From NCBI GenBank assembly GCA_946480815.1, contig CAMLLB010000035.1, positions 1 through 40,178 of the forward strand: a DNA stretch of 40,178 bases. The letters are read 5' to 3'. The stretch is from an uncultured Flavobacteriales bacterium. Lineage in GTDB: Bacteria; Bacteroidota; Bacteroidia; Flavobacteriales; Crocinitomicaceae. The translations under genes and the position numbers were made by a program. The notes under the pieces are model-generated. The model was not told where the DNA came from and did no database searches. It saw only the letters and a program-made list of their open reading frames with translations. Shown one piece after another: positions 24,783 through 33,829 of the stretch (position 1 is its first letter; every line of letters starts with the position of its first letter).

Positions 24783-26995
24783 TCCCCGACACTGATCTCA
24801 TCCAGGAAAAACCAGGAAGGCTCACCTGCAGACGGGTGCCAGTTGAACAATTTTTTGGTTCCTTTTACTGTCAGTTTAACGTACCGGTAAGTTTTGTTTT
24901 CAGGATGGAACAGGTAGTTGCGAATAGCCTGTTCTTTTTGCTGTTCTCCCGCTACCGGGATACTCCCGACAGGAAAATAGGTAATCCCATCTGCTGAAAT
25001 ACTACAGGAAACTTCAGTAGGATGCAGGATCCAGCTTTTTCCGTTCCATAGTGAGTTGATAGAAATGTTTTTTGCAGTTGTTAAGCTGTCAAGGTCGAGG
25101 ATCAGTTCCGTGTCCGTTCCGAACCAGCCCAGCCAATGAATGTTGTAATCACTGGCGCCGTTTACTCCGTTTGTCAGATAAGCAAGATTTCCGTCCAGGT
25201 ATTTTTTGTCTGCTTGAACGGAAGCTGTAACAGACTTCTCAAAGGCTAAATTTCCTTCAATATTCACATCAATCATGCGCTTCAATGATTGGATGTACTC
25301 TTGTGGGGTCAATTCTGATTCATTGATCGTTGGTACCTGTTGTCGGATACAGGTCTTTTCAAAATCCTGAAGTGTTTCATGGAGTGCAGGAGCAGGTATT
25401 ATTTTCCCATCTTTTTTAGAGTAAAAACCACGTTCTGAGAACATATTGTTTGCCGCGATCTCCATTTCTGCATATTGAAGTGGTAAACGCGCCAGTTGTA
25501 CCCGCTCCAGTTTCTCCGGATTGTCTGATTTCAAAACGGCTTGTTCTGCCAGGTCGAAAAATTCATTGTACTCGGTCAGATGTTCTTCGGAGAAAAGTCC
25601 GTTTTGGTGTACGACCGGATGCTCATAGATCCAAAGCTTGCTCCCGGTTTCTTTCAGGTTCTTTTCCAGCGCACGGATGTACTGTGAAATGTACGGGGAA
25701 GCTGCTCCGTAAGTCGCATCAAGAAATCGCTGTTTCTCTTTTTCAAAATCCAGGTTTGGATTCCACATCAGTTTTGAGAGCAGGTATACTTTCAGTTCCG
25801 AAAATTCATAACCGGTAGTACTGTTCGATTGTTCAAACAAAGCATTGACATGGTTTTTGGTGAAAAATTGAATGTTCGGTTGAAGGATATGCAGGTTCGG
25901 AAAAGGAGAAATGCTGTGGTTGAAATTAATGGTGTAGTCCCACAGGAAGATGTTCGAACTGATTTTGCCCCAATCCTCCATATCTTTTTTGAAATCGGCA
26001 CATTCCGGATTGGTTTCAATGGATTCATGCCGATGCAATTCGATGGTGCAAAGCATGATTTCTACATTTTTTCGCGGTTTAACTTTTAAAGGAGCTTTTC
26101 TGCTGTACTGATAAGCAAGTGTCGAAATAATTTTATCAGGAAATTGCTTTGCGATAGCGTTTACCAGCTGAATAATCGGTCCTGAAGGACTCTCTTCTTT
26201 AGCAATGATTTGCTTGCATTGGTCACACTGACAATAGGAGAAATTATCGTTTTGGCTCACAGACCATTTCTGTTTGTCGGGCTGTTTGCTCATTTCTATC
26301 CGCAGTTTTTCGGAAATGATCTTTCTGACTTCCGGATTACTGGGGCAAAGCTGATCAATACTTCTTTTTCCATTGACGAGTGCAAAATAATCCGGATGGT
26401 CCTGGAAGTATGTTTCACGCGGTACCAAGCGGTGAAAGGTATGCACGAAATAACCGTCCGGATAAATTTCTTCGATTGTATTCAGTCGCATCCAATCCTG
26501 GTATTCCGGATTATTTGGATAGTAAAGATTGATAATCCGGACATCGTTTTGCGGCTTGTCTTCCGTGATTCCGCACGGAAACCGGATCTCTTCCAGCTTC
26601 GGGTATTCGTAGGAATAGGGTGTGAAATAGTGAAATCCAAGGAGTTCTAATAAATGGTTTACGGCATAAGTTGTTCCTTTTCTGTTTCCACCTTCTATGG
26701 TCAGTCTTTCTTTTTGAACCGTAATACGGAATCCGTCCGGATGCAGTTTTTTGTTCTCTTTCAGGTGAATGTGAGTGCTTGGTCCAAGCGTTTCGGTTTT
26801 TGATAGCTGCGTTTTATTGATATTCATAAAGTGACGCTCCAAAAGAAGGAAAGCATTGCGCAGATCTGTTGATTGATCATTATCCAGGTAGATTTCCAAC
26901 GTGGAATTGGATGCAATCCGAAAGAAGTCTTCCTTTGCAGAAGAGTTGTTCGGGTTAAGGAGAATTAAGATAAAAAAGATACAGAGTAAACGCAT
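24779..26995 (-). CDS. DUF4838 protein with C-terminal discoidin-like domain
   Basis: A 738-residue exported protein (signal peptide MRLLCIFFILILLNPNNSSA). An N-terminal GH20-like accessory domain (RLTIEGGNRKGTTYAVNHLL) precedes a DUF4838 barrel, recognised by HPDYFALVNGKRSI, QLCPSNPEV and the cysteine cluster NFSYCQCDQC near residue 257. The last ~150 residues (LAYLTNGVNGASDYNIHW, LDLDSLTTAKNISINSLWNG) form an F5/8 type C-like sugar-binding module. The family is related to alpha-glucuronidase-type glycoside hydrolases, so action on polysaccharides or glycoconjugates is likely but substrate and even activity are unproven. There is no T9SS tail. No SusC/SusD or other glycan genes accompany it, which is unusual for a dedicated utilisation locus. 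Confidence 0.82.
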   Translation of the reverse strand: MRLLCIFFILILLNPNNSSAKEDFFRIASNSTLEIYLDNDQSTDLRNAFLLLERHFMNINKTQLSKTETLGPSTHIHLKENKKLHPDGFRITVQKERLTIEGGNRKGTTYAVNHLLELLGFHYFTPYSYEYPKLEEIRFPCGITEDKPQNDVRIINLYYPNNPEYQDWMRLNTIEEIYPDGYFVHTFHRLVPRETYFQDHPDYFALVNGKRSIDQLCPSNPEVRKIISEKLRIEMSKQPDKQKWSVSQNDNFSYCQCDQCKQIIAKEESPSGPIIQLVNAIAKQFPDKIISTLAYQYSRKAPLKVKPRKNVEIMLCTIELHRHESIETNPECADFKKDMEDWGKISSNIFLWDYTINFNHSISPFPNLHILQPNIQFFTKNHVNALFEQSNSTTGYEFSELKVYLLSKLMWNPNLDFEKEKQRFLDATYGAASPYISQYIRALEKNLKETGSKLWIYEHPVVHQNGLFSEEHLTEYNEFFDLAEQAVLKSDNPEKLERVQLARLPLQYAEMEIAANNMFSERGFYSKKDGKIIPAPALHETLQDFEKTCIRQQVPTINESELTPQEYIQSLKRMIDVNIEGNLAFEKSVTASVQADKKYLDGNLAYLTNGVNGASDYNIHWLGWFGTDTELILDLDSLTTAKNISINSLWNGKSWILHPTEVSCSISADGITYFPVGSIPVAGEQQKEQAIRNYLFHPENKTYRYVKLTVKGTKKLFNWHPSAGEPSWFFLDEISVGD

Positions 26996-27112
26996 AAATG
27001 CAACAATTGAATTGCGAAAATAAGTCTTTTACCGCCTCCTTAATCCATTTTTGTCCGGATGAAAACAGGACAAAACGGTTCGCTGTAATTCTTCCGGTTT
27101 TTTCTTTTGCAT

Positions 27113-27147
27113 TTTGAATTTTACATTTTCAATTAGTAGTATCTTTG
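27113..27147 (+). promoter_or_regulatory. ffh: Candidate promoter of ffh
   Basis: A TTTG (27113-27116) and a TATCTTTG (27140-27147) are separated by 23 bp, at the upper limit of the Bacteroidota -33/-7 spacing. The -7 box matches TAnnTTTG and lies 26 bp before the ffh ATG. Confidence 0.5.
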
Positions 27148-27173
27148 TATTCGAAAAAAAATCGCTCAATAGC

Positions 27174-28523
27174 ATGTTTGATAATCTTACCGATAAGTTT
27201 GAACGCGCCTTTAAAGTTTTAAAAGGACAAGGACAAATTACTGAAATTAACGTTGCAGAAACATTGAAAGAAGTTCGCAGAGCTTTGCTTGATGCCGACG
27301 TGAACTTTAAAACTGCCAAAGATTTCACCGTTCGTGTGAAAGACAAGGCAATGGGTGCAAATGTGTTAACAGCTATCTCCCCGAGCCAGTTAATGGTGAA
27401 GATCTGCCATGAAGAGTTGGTGGAGTTGATGGGTGGGAACGAAAGTGAGATCCAGATCCAGGGGACCCCGGGAATTGTATTGATGTCCGGGCTTCAGGGT
27501 TCGGGTAAGACTACTTTCTCCGGAAAACTGGCAAACTATTTAAAAACAAAGAAGAATAAAAAACCGTTATTGGTTGCTTGTGACGTGTACCGTCCGGCGG
27601 CAATAGATCAGTTACATGTGCTTGGAGAGCAGCTTGGAATTGAGGTTTACTCCAATAAAGAAGAAAAAGATCCGGTTAAAATTGCTACTGAAGCGATCAA
27701 TCATGCCAGAAGCAAAGGCTTTAATGTGGTGATCGTCGATACTGCAGGTCGTTTGGCAATTGACGAAGCGATGATGGATGAGATTGCACGCGTTAAAGAA
27801 GCGATCAAGCCAACAGAAACGTTGTTTGTGGTGGATTCCATGACCGGTCAGGACGCCGTGAATACAGCGAAAGCGTTTAACGATCGCATCAATTTTGACG
27901 GGGTTGTCTTAACCAAATTAGATGGTGATACACGTGGTGGAGCTGCTTTGTCGATCAAAACAGTTGTAGATAAACCGATCAAATTCGTTGGTACGGGTGA
28001 GAAGATGGATGCACTGGATGTATTCTATCCGAAACGGATGGCTGACCGTATTTTGGGAATGGGTGACGTGGTTTCATTGGTAGAGCGCGCTCAGGAACAA
28101 TTCAACGAAGAAGAAGCACGTAAGCTTCAGAAACGCATTCAGAAAGACCAGTTCGATTTCAATGATTTCTTAGGACAGATCCAGCAGATCAAAAAGATGG
28201 GGAATGTCAAAGATTTAATGGGCATGATCCCTGGAATGGGGAAAGCCGTTAAAGATGTGGATATCCAGGATGACGCATTTAAGCATATCGAAGCGATTAT
28301 TTACTCGATGACTCCGAAAGAACGTGCAAATCCTTCCATTATGAATGGTCAGCGCAAAACACGCATTGCAAACGGCTCCGGAACAAATATCCAGGAAGTG
28401 AATAAATTGCTTAAACAGTTCGAGGATACGAAGAAAATGATGAAAATGATGAGTAATCCGAAGAACATGATGGGTATGATGAAGCAGATGAAAGGAATGC
28501 GTGGCGGAATGCCGGGTATGTAA
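27174..28523 (+). CDS. ffh: Signal recognition particle protein Ffh
   Basis: A 449-residue SRP54 homologue that binds signal sequences on ribosomes and, with 4.5S RNA and FtsY, delivers nascent membrane proteins to the translocon. The frame extends upstream, but the ATG at 27174 gives the normal N-terminus (MFDNLTDKFERAFKVLKGQG). The NG domain shows G1 GLQGSGKTT (106-114), the DVYRPAAIDQL motif, G3 DTAGR (from 189) and G4 TKLDGDTRGG (from 247). The M domain follows, with its RNA-binding helix (NGSGTNIQEVNKLLKQFEDT) and a methionine-rich C-terminus. It stands alone; a shared AT hairpin follows it. Confidence 0.97.
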   Translation: MFDNLTDKFERAFKVLKGQGQITEINVAETLKEVRRALLDADVNFKTAKDFTVRVKDKAMGANVLTAISPSQLMVKICHEELVELMGGNESEIQIQGTPGIVLMSGLQGSGKTTFSGKLANYLKTKKNKKPLLVACDVYRPAAIDQLHVLGEQLGIEVYSNKEEKDPVKIATEAINHARSKGFNVVIVDTAGRLAIDEAMMDEIARVKEAIKPTETLFVVDSMTGQDAVNTAKAFNDRINFDGVVLTKLDGDTRGGAALSIKTVVDKPIKFVGTGEKMDALDVFYPKRMADRILGMGDVVSLVERAQEQFNEEEARKLQKRIQKDQFDFNDFLGQIQQIKKMGNVKDLMGMIPGMGKAVKDVDIQDDAFKHIEAIIYSMTPKERANPSIMNGQRKTRIANGSGTNIQEVNKLLKQFEDTKKMMKMMSNPKNMMGMMKQMKGMRGGMPGM

Positions 28524-28543
28524 TTATGAATGATCAATGGATT

Positions 28544-28570
28544 AATTATCAAGTGATTTTCTTGATAATT
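28544..28570. repeat. AT-rich hairpin after ffh
   Basis: aattatcaag (28544-28553) pairs perfectly with cttgataatt (28561-28570) over a 7-nt loop. The arm plus following gataattaa is identical to that at 7676-7694, though the loops differ. It could terminate or stabilise the ffh message. Confidence 0.55.
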
Positions 28571-28596
28571 GATAATTAACTCATTTATAATTTAAT

Positions 28597-29160
28597 ATGG
28601 TAGACTTCAAACTTTCATCAGACCAAACTTATTCTACGCGTTTTCGTGAAGCAGGAATGCATTTCTTCAAAGAAGCCTGTGATTTTGTAGCGAATCTTCC
28701 TTATGGAAGGAATGCGAACCGGGAGGATTTTGGCCTGGTACTTTCTGAAGGAAAAGGAACTTGTTCTTCAAAACATGCTTTATTGGCAACCCTGGCTTTG
28801 GAAAATGAACATCCTGAAATTGACTTAATTGCCGGGATTTTCCTGATGAGTGAAGAAACCCATTCAAAATTAAACGGTTTTTTTGCGGATAAAAGTTATT
28901 CAAATATTCCTGAATGCCATTGTTATCTTCGTTTCAATGGTGAACGTTTCGATTTTACAGATACATCCAATGGCTTGGAACGGATCGCTCCGAAACTGGT
29001 CCGGGAGCAGCGTATTGATCCGAATCAGGTGAGCGATTGGAAAGTGATGATCCACAAACATTACTTGCAAGGTTGGTTAAACAGAAATCCGAATCTTTCA
29101 TTGACTTTGGATGAAATCTGGAAAGACAGGGAAGAGGCAATTGGATTGTTGAGTCAGTAA
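28597..29160 (+). CDS. Small transglutaminase-like (papain-fold) protein
   Basis: A 187-residue cytosolic protein without signal peptide. It carries the pattern of the transglutaminase-like superfamily: Cys56 at the start of a helix in EGKGTCSSKHALLATLA, His108 in PECHCYLRFNG, and an acidic residue on the next strand (Asp119 or Asp122 in FDFTDTSNG), giving a plausible Cys-His-Asp triad. Family members include proteases, peptide N-glycanases and cross-linking enzymes, so the reaction is not predictable. It follows ffh by 73 bp and is closed by a terminator, with no functional link evident. No named family is recognised beyond the fold. Confidence 0.75.
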   Translation: MVDFKLSSDQTYSTRFREAGMHFFKEACDFVANLPYGRNANREDFGLVLSEGKGTCSSKHALLATLALENEHPEIDLIAGIFLMSEETHSKLNGFFADKSYSNIPECHCYLRFNGERFDFTDTSNGLERIAPKLVREQRIDPNQVSDWKVMIHKHYLQGWLNRNPNLSLTLDEIWKDREEAIGLLSQ

Positions 29161-29183
29161 TTACTAGTCTGTAGTAATTTTTT
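29160..29183 (+). terminator. Rho-independent terminator of the transglutaminase-like gene
   Basis: attacta (29160-29166) pairs with tagtaat (29172-29178) across a 5-nt loop, followed by a run of Ts to 29183. It begins at the last base of the stop codon. Confidence 0.7.
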
Positions 29184-29266
29184 ACAAATCTGTGTCGGAT
29201 TTTACACGTGTTCGTGATATTGCGAAATTATGTCAAAAAGCAAAAAATGCACTCACTTTCGGTTAC

Positions 29267-29959
29267 CTAATCCAGTATTTTTTTCAATTCCTCTTTGGAA
29301 CAAGCACCTGTAATCCGTTTAAATTCTTTTCCGTCTTTAAAAGCGATAAACGTTGGAAAGGCTGTTGCTCCCAATTCTTTGGCCAGTTGCGTTTGAGAAC
29401 CTCCGTCTACATAAATAACGGTATATTCTTTTGATAATTCTGTAACAATCAGGCTCATCTTTTTACAGGGCGGGCACCACTCAGCGCCAATGTCCACAAG
29501 AACCGTTCGATCCGTTGGAATGGAAGCTATAAATTCGGATAAATTCACTTGTTTGACCTCCTTTTTCCCTTCCACCGGAAGATCTTCCAGATTCCAGGCA
29601 TTCATTCCGCCTTGCAAATTAAAGACCCTTTCAAATCCCTCTTTCATTAGCCATTTTTGAGCAGCAGTACTTCTGCCTCCGGCAAGACAATAAATGTAAA
29701 GTGGCTGATGCTTGTCAAGAGAAGCAACACGCTCTTTAAATTGCTCGAAATTGTTCCAGTCGGCCTGGAAAGATCCTGCAATATGTCCCTGATTATATTC
29801 ATTGGCGGTGCGTACATCCAAAAGTTGCGGTTTATTCTTCTGAATGGAGTCGTAAAACGATTTAGCTGTCAATTCTCCGCCTTGTGAAAAAGTATATCCG
29901 GAAAATGTTAAGAAAAGCAACAATACAGTTTGTGCTGTGAAAAATTTAATATAAGTCAT
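29267..29959 (-). CDS. Rhodanese-thioredoxin fusion protein
   Basis: A 230-residue exported protein with two domains. A signal peptide or anchor (to about residue 26) precedes a rhodanese domain at ~30-128 with active-site Cys91 in YCLAGGRS and the CDC25-like LLDVRTANEYNQGHI motif. A thioredoxin domain follows at ~138-230, with active site Cys162-Cys165 in EWCPPCKK and the cis-proline segment AFPTFIAFKDG. The pairing suggests periplasmic sulfur transfer or persulfide reduction, the rhodanese Cys persulfide being reduced by the CPPC pair; this is inference. It runs against the preceding gene, separated from it by 106 bp. Confidence 0.92.
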   Translation of the reverse strand: MTYIKFFTAQTVLLLFLTFSGYTFSQGGELTAKSFYDSIQKNKPQLLDVRTANEYNQGHIAGSFQADWNNFEQFKERVASLDKHQPLYIYCLAGGRSTAAQKWLMKEGFERVFNLQGGMNAWNLEDLPVEGKKEVKQVNLSEFIASIPTDRTVLVDIGAEWCPPCKKMSLIVTELSKEYTVIYVDGGSQTQLAKELGATAFPTFIAFKDGKEFKRITGACSKEELKKILD

Positions 29960-30064
29960 TGTTTTTCAAATAATTGTAATTTGATAAAAACAAGGGTTTG
30001 TTGAAGAATATTCAACTTTTGGAAACCAAATCACCCTTTCTGACGTAAATGTAGGCAATGTCCA

Positions 30065-30096
30065 TTTGGAATAGTTGTAAAAAACTGTTAATTTCG
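30065..30096 (+). promoter_or_regulatory. Candidate promoter of the 30-40 kb surface operon
   Basis: TTTG (30065-30068) and TAATTTCG (30089-30096) lie 20 bp apart, matching the Bacteroidota -33/-7 arrangement except for one base (C for T) in the -7 box. It is 55 bp before the chosen start at 30152 and would drive all three genes to 40054. Confidence 0.45.
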
Positions 30097-30151
30097 ATAT
30101 CAATAAATGTTAGAAAATTCAAATACGATAGCTTATCAACACTTAGACTCT

Positions 30152-32368
30152 ATGCTTCGCCGATACTTATTCTTGTTGATTTTACTTACCACAGTTACTT
30201 CTATAACAAGAGCACAGGACGTTTGGTTACAAAATCATTTTTCTCCGAATTCAGGGTGTGCTCTATCAAATATGGAGACGGTTACTGTTTTGGTGAACAA
30301 TAATTCGGGGGTAATTATGCCATCGAATACCATTCAGGTTTATTATCGTGTTGATGGAGGAACAATAGTAAATCAACCCTTATCTTCCAATTTGACTGCC
30401 GGGGCTTCATGGAATTTTAGTTTTTCACAAAAGGCAGATTTGTCTGCTTGTGGTGCTCACATTATGAAGGTATGGGTCACAAGAGCAGGAGACGCTAACC
30501 AATTGAATGATACGTTGGTTTGGACGGTCCAGAATGATTGCCCGATCGTTCCGGGAACCGTTACTTCAGATATTACAGTTTGCCAGGGAGCAAATGCAGG
30601 AACGCTATCACTTTCAGGTTGGTCATACGGTACCATTACATCCTGGCAATCTTCTACTAACGGCGGAGCAAGCTGGACGCCGATTGCAAATACGACCCCG
30701 TCCTATGCATATAACAACGTTACTCAAAATACACAATACAAAGTCATTATAGATGGTGGTTATTGTCCTGATGATACTTCGGGATATGCTACCGTAAGTG
30801 TTCAGACTCCGCCTGTTCCGGGAACTTTGTCAGGATCAGATTCTTTGTGTGAAAACATGGCAAGTGGCGTTTTAACCCTTTCGGGAAATAATCAGCCGGT
30901 TATACAATGGGAATATTCCACCAATGGCGGCGGTACCTGGACAACTGTTGCAAATACCACAACGACTTACAACTATTCGGGTCTGACAAGTACAACAATT
31001 TATCGTGTATTGGTAGATGGTGCAATTTGTTCGGATGCTTATTCCGATACCGCAATGATCTATGTTGACCCGATTTATCCGCCAACAGTATTAACGGGAA
31101 GTGATTCTTTATGTATTACGAATGCAACCGGTTTTGTTACTGCAACCGGAAGTTTTGGACCGGTTTTAAACTGGGAATCTTCGATAGATAACGGCGCAAC
31201 ATGGACCGGATTGGGAAATACAGGAGGAAGTCAGGGATATGTTAATCTCACTCAAACGACTTTTTACCGGATGATAACGGAAGGCGGACAATGTCCTGAC
31301 GTCATTTCCGATACGGCAATTATTTATGTTCAACCATTACCGGCACAGCCAACTATCGGGCTTTCCGATACGGTTTGTGCTGCATCAGTAGTTGGAATAT
31401 TGAATATGACCGGTGCCACAACTCCTATCCTGGATTGGGAGTCATCAGTTGATGCAGGAGCCACCTGGACTGGACTTGGAAATACGACCGCATCTTATGA
31501 CTACAGCGGACAAAGTGTAACGACCATTTACAGAGTGCAGTTGGAAGGTTTGTTTTGTCCGGATTATTATTCCGATACGGCAATTATAAAATTAGACACT
31601 GCTCCGGTTGTGGGTGTTTTGAATCAAAGCGGAAGTGCGTGTGAATACACATCAGAAGATTTACACCTGGTTGGTTCCGTTGCAGATTCCTTGTACTGGC
31701 AATTTTCTACTGATAATGGTGTGACTTGGCAAACCATTCCGAATTCAGATACCATTGATTACAATACTTTTGCAATTACACAGGATGTTCAATTCCAGGT
31801 CGTTGCTTTGAACGGAGTTTGCCCGCCGGCAACTTCCAATCAGGTTACAATTATTATGTTACCGGCTCCGATTGCAGATGCAGGTGTGGATACGGCAATC
31901 TATTTGGGTGAATCAGTCACTTTAAATGGTTCGGGTGGTGTTACCGGGATTTGGATGCCGGGTTCAACACTTTCGGATTCAATGATTACAAATCCGGTAG
32001 CGACGCCAGCTGTTACAACTGCTTATTCATATAACATAATTGATGCTTCCGGATGTATAGGAAGTGATACCGTAGTTATTACTGTTATGGATCCGATCCA
32101 ATTTAATATTCGGAATATTATCACAATGAATAATGATAGTATTAACGATACCTGGAACATTACAGGAGTGGAATTTTTCCCGATGACATCTGTTAAGGTG
32201 TTTAACCAGTATGGAAAGCTGATTTATGAGAATGGGGATTATAAGAATGACTGGAATGGTAGTTACAGAGGCTCTGAATTGCCCAATGGGACCTATTATT
32301 ATGTTGTTTTGAAAGGAGGAACGGAAGAAGAATATAAAGGAACAATTACATTATTGGGAAATGAATAA
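30152..32368 (+). CDS. Secreted Ig-repeat protein with gliding-motility C-terminal domain
   Basis: A 738-residue T9SS cargo protein. The ATG at 30152 is chosen over 30107 because it opens the signal peptide (MLRRYLFLLILLTTVTSITRA). A CARDB-like N-terminal domain (~22-130) is followed by five Ig-like repeats of about 85-88 residues. Each has two conserved cysteines and an Asp-box-like loop (SIDNGATW, STNGGGTW, SVDAGATW, STDNGVTW). A sixth, divergent PKD/Ig domain (ADAGVDTAIYLGESVTLNG) precedes the CHU_C domain at 649-738 (SVKVFNQYGKLIYEN, DWNGSYRGSELPNGTYYYVV). The stop overlaps the PorP/SprF start by eight bases, so the two are translationally coupled, making that protein its likely export partner. 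Confidence 0.9.
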   Translation: MLRRYLFLLILLTTVTSITRAQDVWLQNHFSPNSGCALSNMETVTVLVNNNSGVIMPSNTIQVYYRVDGGTIVNQPLSSNLTAGASWNFSFSQKADLSACGAHIMKVWVTRAGDANQLNDTLVWTVQNDCPIVPGTVTSDITVCQGANAGTLSLSGWSYGTITSWQSSTNGGASWTPIANTTPSYAYNNVTQNTQYKVIIDGGYCPDDTSGYATVSVQTPPVPGTLSGSDSLCENMASGVLTLSGNNQPVIQWEYSTNGGGTWTTVANTTTTYNYSGLTSTTIYRVLVDGAICSDAYSDTAMIYVDPIYPPTVLTGSDSLCITNATGFVTATGSFGPVLNWESSIDNGATWTGLGNTGGSQGYVNLTQTTFYRMITEGGQCPDVISDTAIIYVQPLPAQPTIGLSDTVCAASVVGILNMTGATTPILDWESSVDAGATWTGLGNTTASYDYSGQSVTTIYRVQLEGLFCPDYYSDTAIIKLDTAPVVGVLNQSGSACEYTSEDLHLVGSVADSLYWQFSTDNGVTWQTIPNSDTIDYNTFAITQDVQFQVVALNGVCPPATSNQVTIIMLPAPIADAGVDTAIYLGESVTLNGSGGVTGIWMPGSTLSDSMITNPVATPAVTTAYSYNIIDASGCIGSDTVVITVMDPIQFNIRNIITMNNDSINDTWNITGVEFFPMTSVKVFNQYGKLIYENGDYKNDWNGSYRGSELPNGTYYYVVLKGGTEEEYKGTITLLGNE

Positions 32369-33773
32369 ATTACTACTGCTTTGTGTTTGTTTATGTTGGG
32401 GAAGTCTATACGGCCAACAGGTTCCTTTTTATAATCATTATTTAATAAATCCATTTGTCTATAATCCCGCTTCTACGGGGGCAAGTGATTATGTAAATGC
32501 GAGTTTTGTCCGGAACCAGCGTTATTCTTCGTTTGGTTCTATGGCTGTAAATAATTACTTGACGGTAGAAGGACCGATTGCAAAAGGAAATATGGGCTTG
32601 GGCTTGATTGTTGCTCATCAGAATCAGGGGATTCAGCAGCAATTGATGTCCAGTTTGAATTATAGTTACAAATTGAAGATCAATGAGAATCATAATATTC
32701 GATTTGGTGTATCAGCCGGAGTTTTGGATAATCGTATCGATTACAATCAAATCAATGCGCAGGAGATTAATGATCCTTATTTAACGGGATTACGTTCAAC
32801 AGCACCTGTTTTTGATATGAACGTTGGTTTGCTTTACAATTGGAAAGATCTGCGAATCGGCATTTCGGTGCCTCAGATCATCGGAGGAAAAGCAAAGTAT
32901 GCCCGTGAAAAGAGCAGGGGATATTACCAATTGGAACGACATTATATGATGTCTTTGGAATATGATTTCCATGTGAATGAAAAGTTCATTATTCGACCGA
33001 ATGGAGTATTGAGATACATGCCGAACATTCCGTTTCAATACGACGCGACACTTATGGCAATGTATAACAATATGCTTTGGGTATCCGGTACTTATAAATC
33101 AGATTACGCTGTCCAATTTAACGCGGGGGTCAGGGTCTTTGATTTCCTTCGGGTGGGATATAGTTACGAACTGCTGATCGGTTCAATGAAAACATACAAT
33201 ACCGGAATGAACCATGAGATTTTCTTAGGTTTTTCGTTTAAAGGAAAGCGTGAAAAAGAAATTCAGATTGTAGAGAAGGAAGTGCGTGTGGTAGACGATT
33301 TGGCTGCAAGGCAGCGAGATTCTGTTCAAAAATTAAAAGATGAATTACAGGACCAATTGAAACGTTTGCTGGAAGAGCGGGCCGAGAAAGACAGGCTGCA
33401 ACGAGAAAAGGATTCCCTGGCGAACCTGGCTAAGGTTGTGAAACCAATTGATACGGTAAAACCTAAAGTTACCGCACCGGAAGTCATTCCGGTTGCAAAA
33501 GGGTACCATTTTATAAATCTGGATAAAACTGAATCACCGGATGGATTTTATGTCATTACGGGAGTTTTCTCCAATAGACAAAATGCAGATTTGATGCTCT
33601 CGAAGAATTTGAGTGAATATCCAAATTCATACCTGGTGATCAATCAATCAAATAATTATTTTTATGTTGTGATACTGTATTCATTAGATCAGGAACTTGC
33701 CACAAAAACATTTAATGATTACAAAACAAAGAAAAAACAAAAGGTTTGGATTTTAAATTATTTAAAAAATTAA
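32361..33773 (+). CDS. PorP/SprF family protein with coiled coil and SPOR-like C-terminus
   Basis: A 470-residue protein. A signal peptide (MNKLLLLCVCLCWGSLYG) leads into the PorP/SprF barrel (~20-295) with the family opening QQVPFYNHYLINPFVYNPAS and a last strand near HEIFLGFSFKG. Residues ~310-360 are a charged coiled coil (DELQDQLKRLLEERAEKDRL), then a Pro/Val linker. Residues 395-470 (GFYVITGVFSNRQNADLML, YFYVVILYSLDQELA) resemble a SPOR domain. SPOR domains bind denuded peptidoglycan, so the protein could tie an outer-membrane T9SS partner to the cell wall. It lies between two CHU_C proteins, overlaps the upstream one, and precedes the SprB-like adhesin by 56 bp. The SPOR call rests on pattern, not on a profile search. 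Confidence 0.87.
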   Translation: MNKLLLLCVCLCWGSLYGQQVPFYNHYLINPFVYNPASTGASDYVNASFVRNQRYSSFGSMAVNNYLTVEGPIAKGNMGLGLIVAHQNQGIQQQLMSSLNYSYKLKINENHNIRFGVSAGVLDNRIDYNQINAQEINDPYLTGLRSTAPVFDMNVGLLYNWKDLRIGISVPQIIGGKAKYAREKSRGYYQLERHYMMSLEYDFHVNEKFIIRPNGVLRYMPNIPFQYDATLMAMYNNMLWVSGTYKSDYAVQFNAGVRVFDFLRVGYSYELLIGSMKTYNTGMNHEIFLGFSFKGKREKEIQIVEKEVRVVDDLAARQRDSVQKLKDELQDQLKRLLEERAEKDRLQREKDSLANLAKVVKPIDTVKPKVTAPEVIPVAKGYHFINLDKTESPDGFYVITGVFSNRQNADLMLSKNLSEYPNSYLVINQSNNYFYVVILYSLDQELATKTFNDYKTKKKQKVWILNYLKN

Positions 33774-33829
33774 CAAAAACAGGCAACCCTTTTTAAAAAA
33801 AACAGTTAATACACCGAACTAGAACTCTT

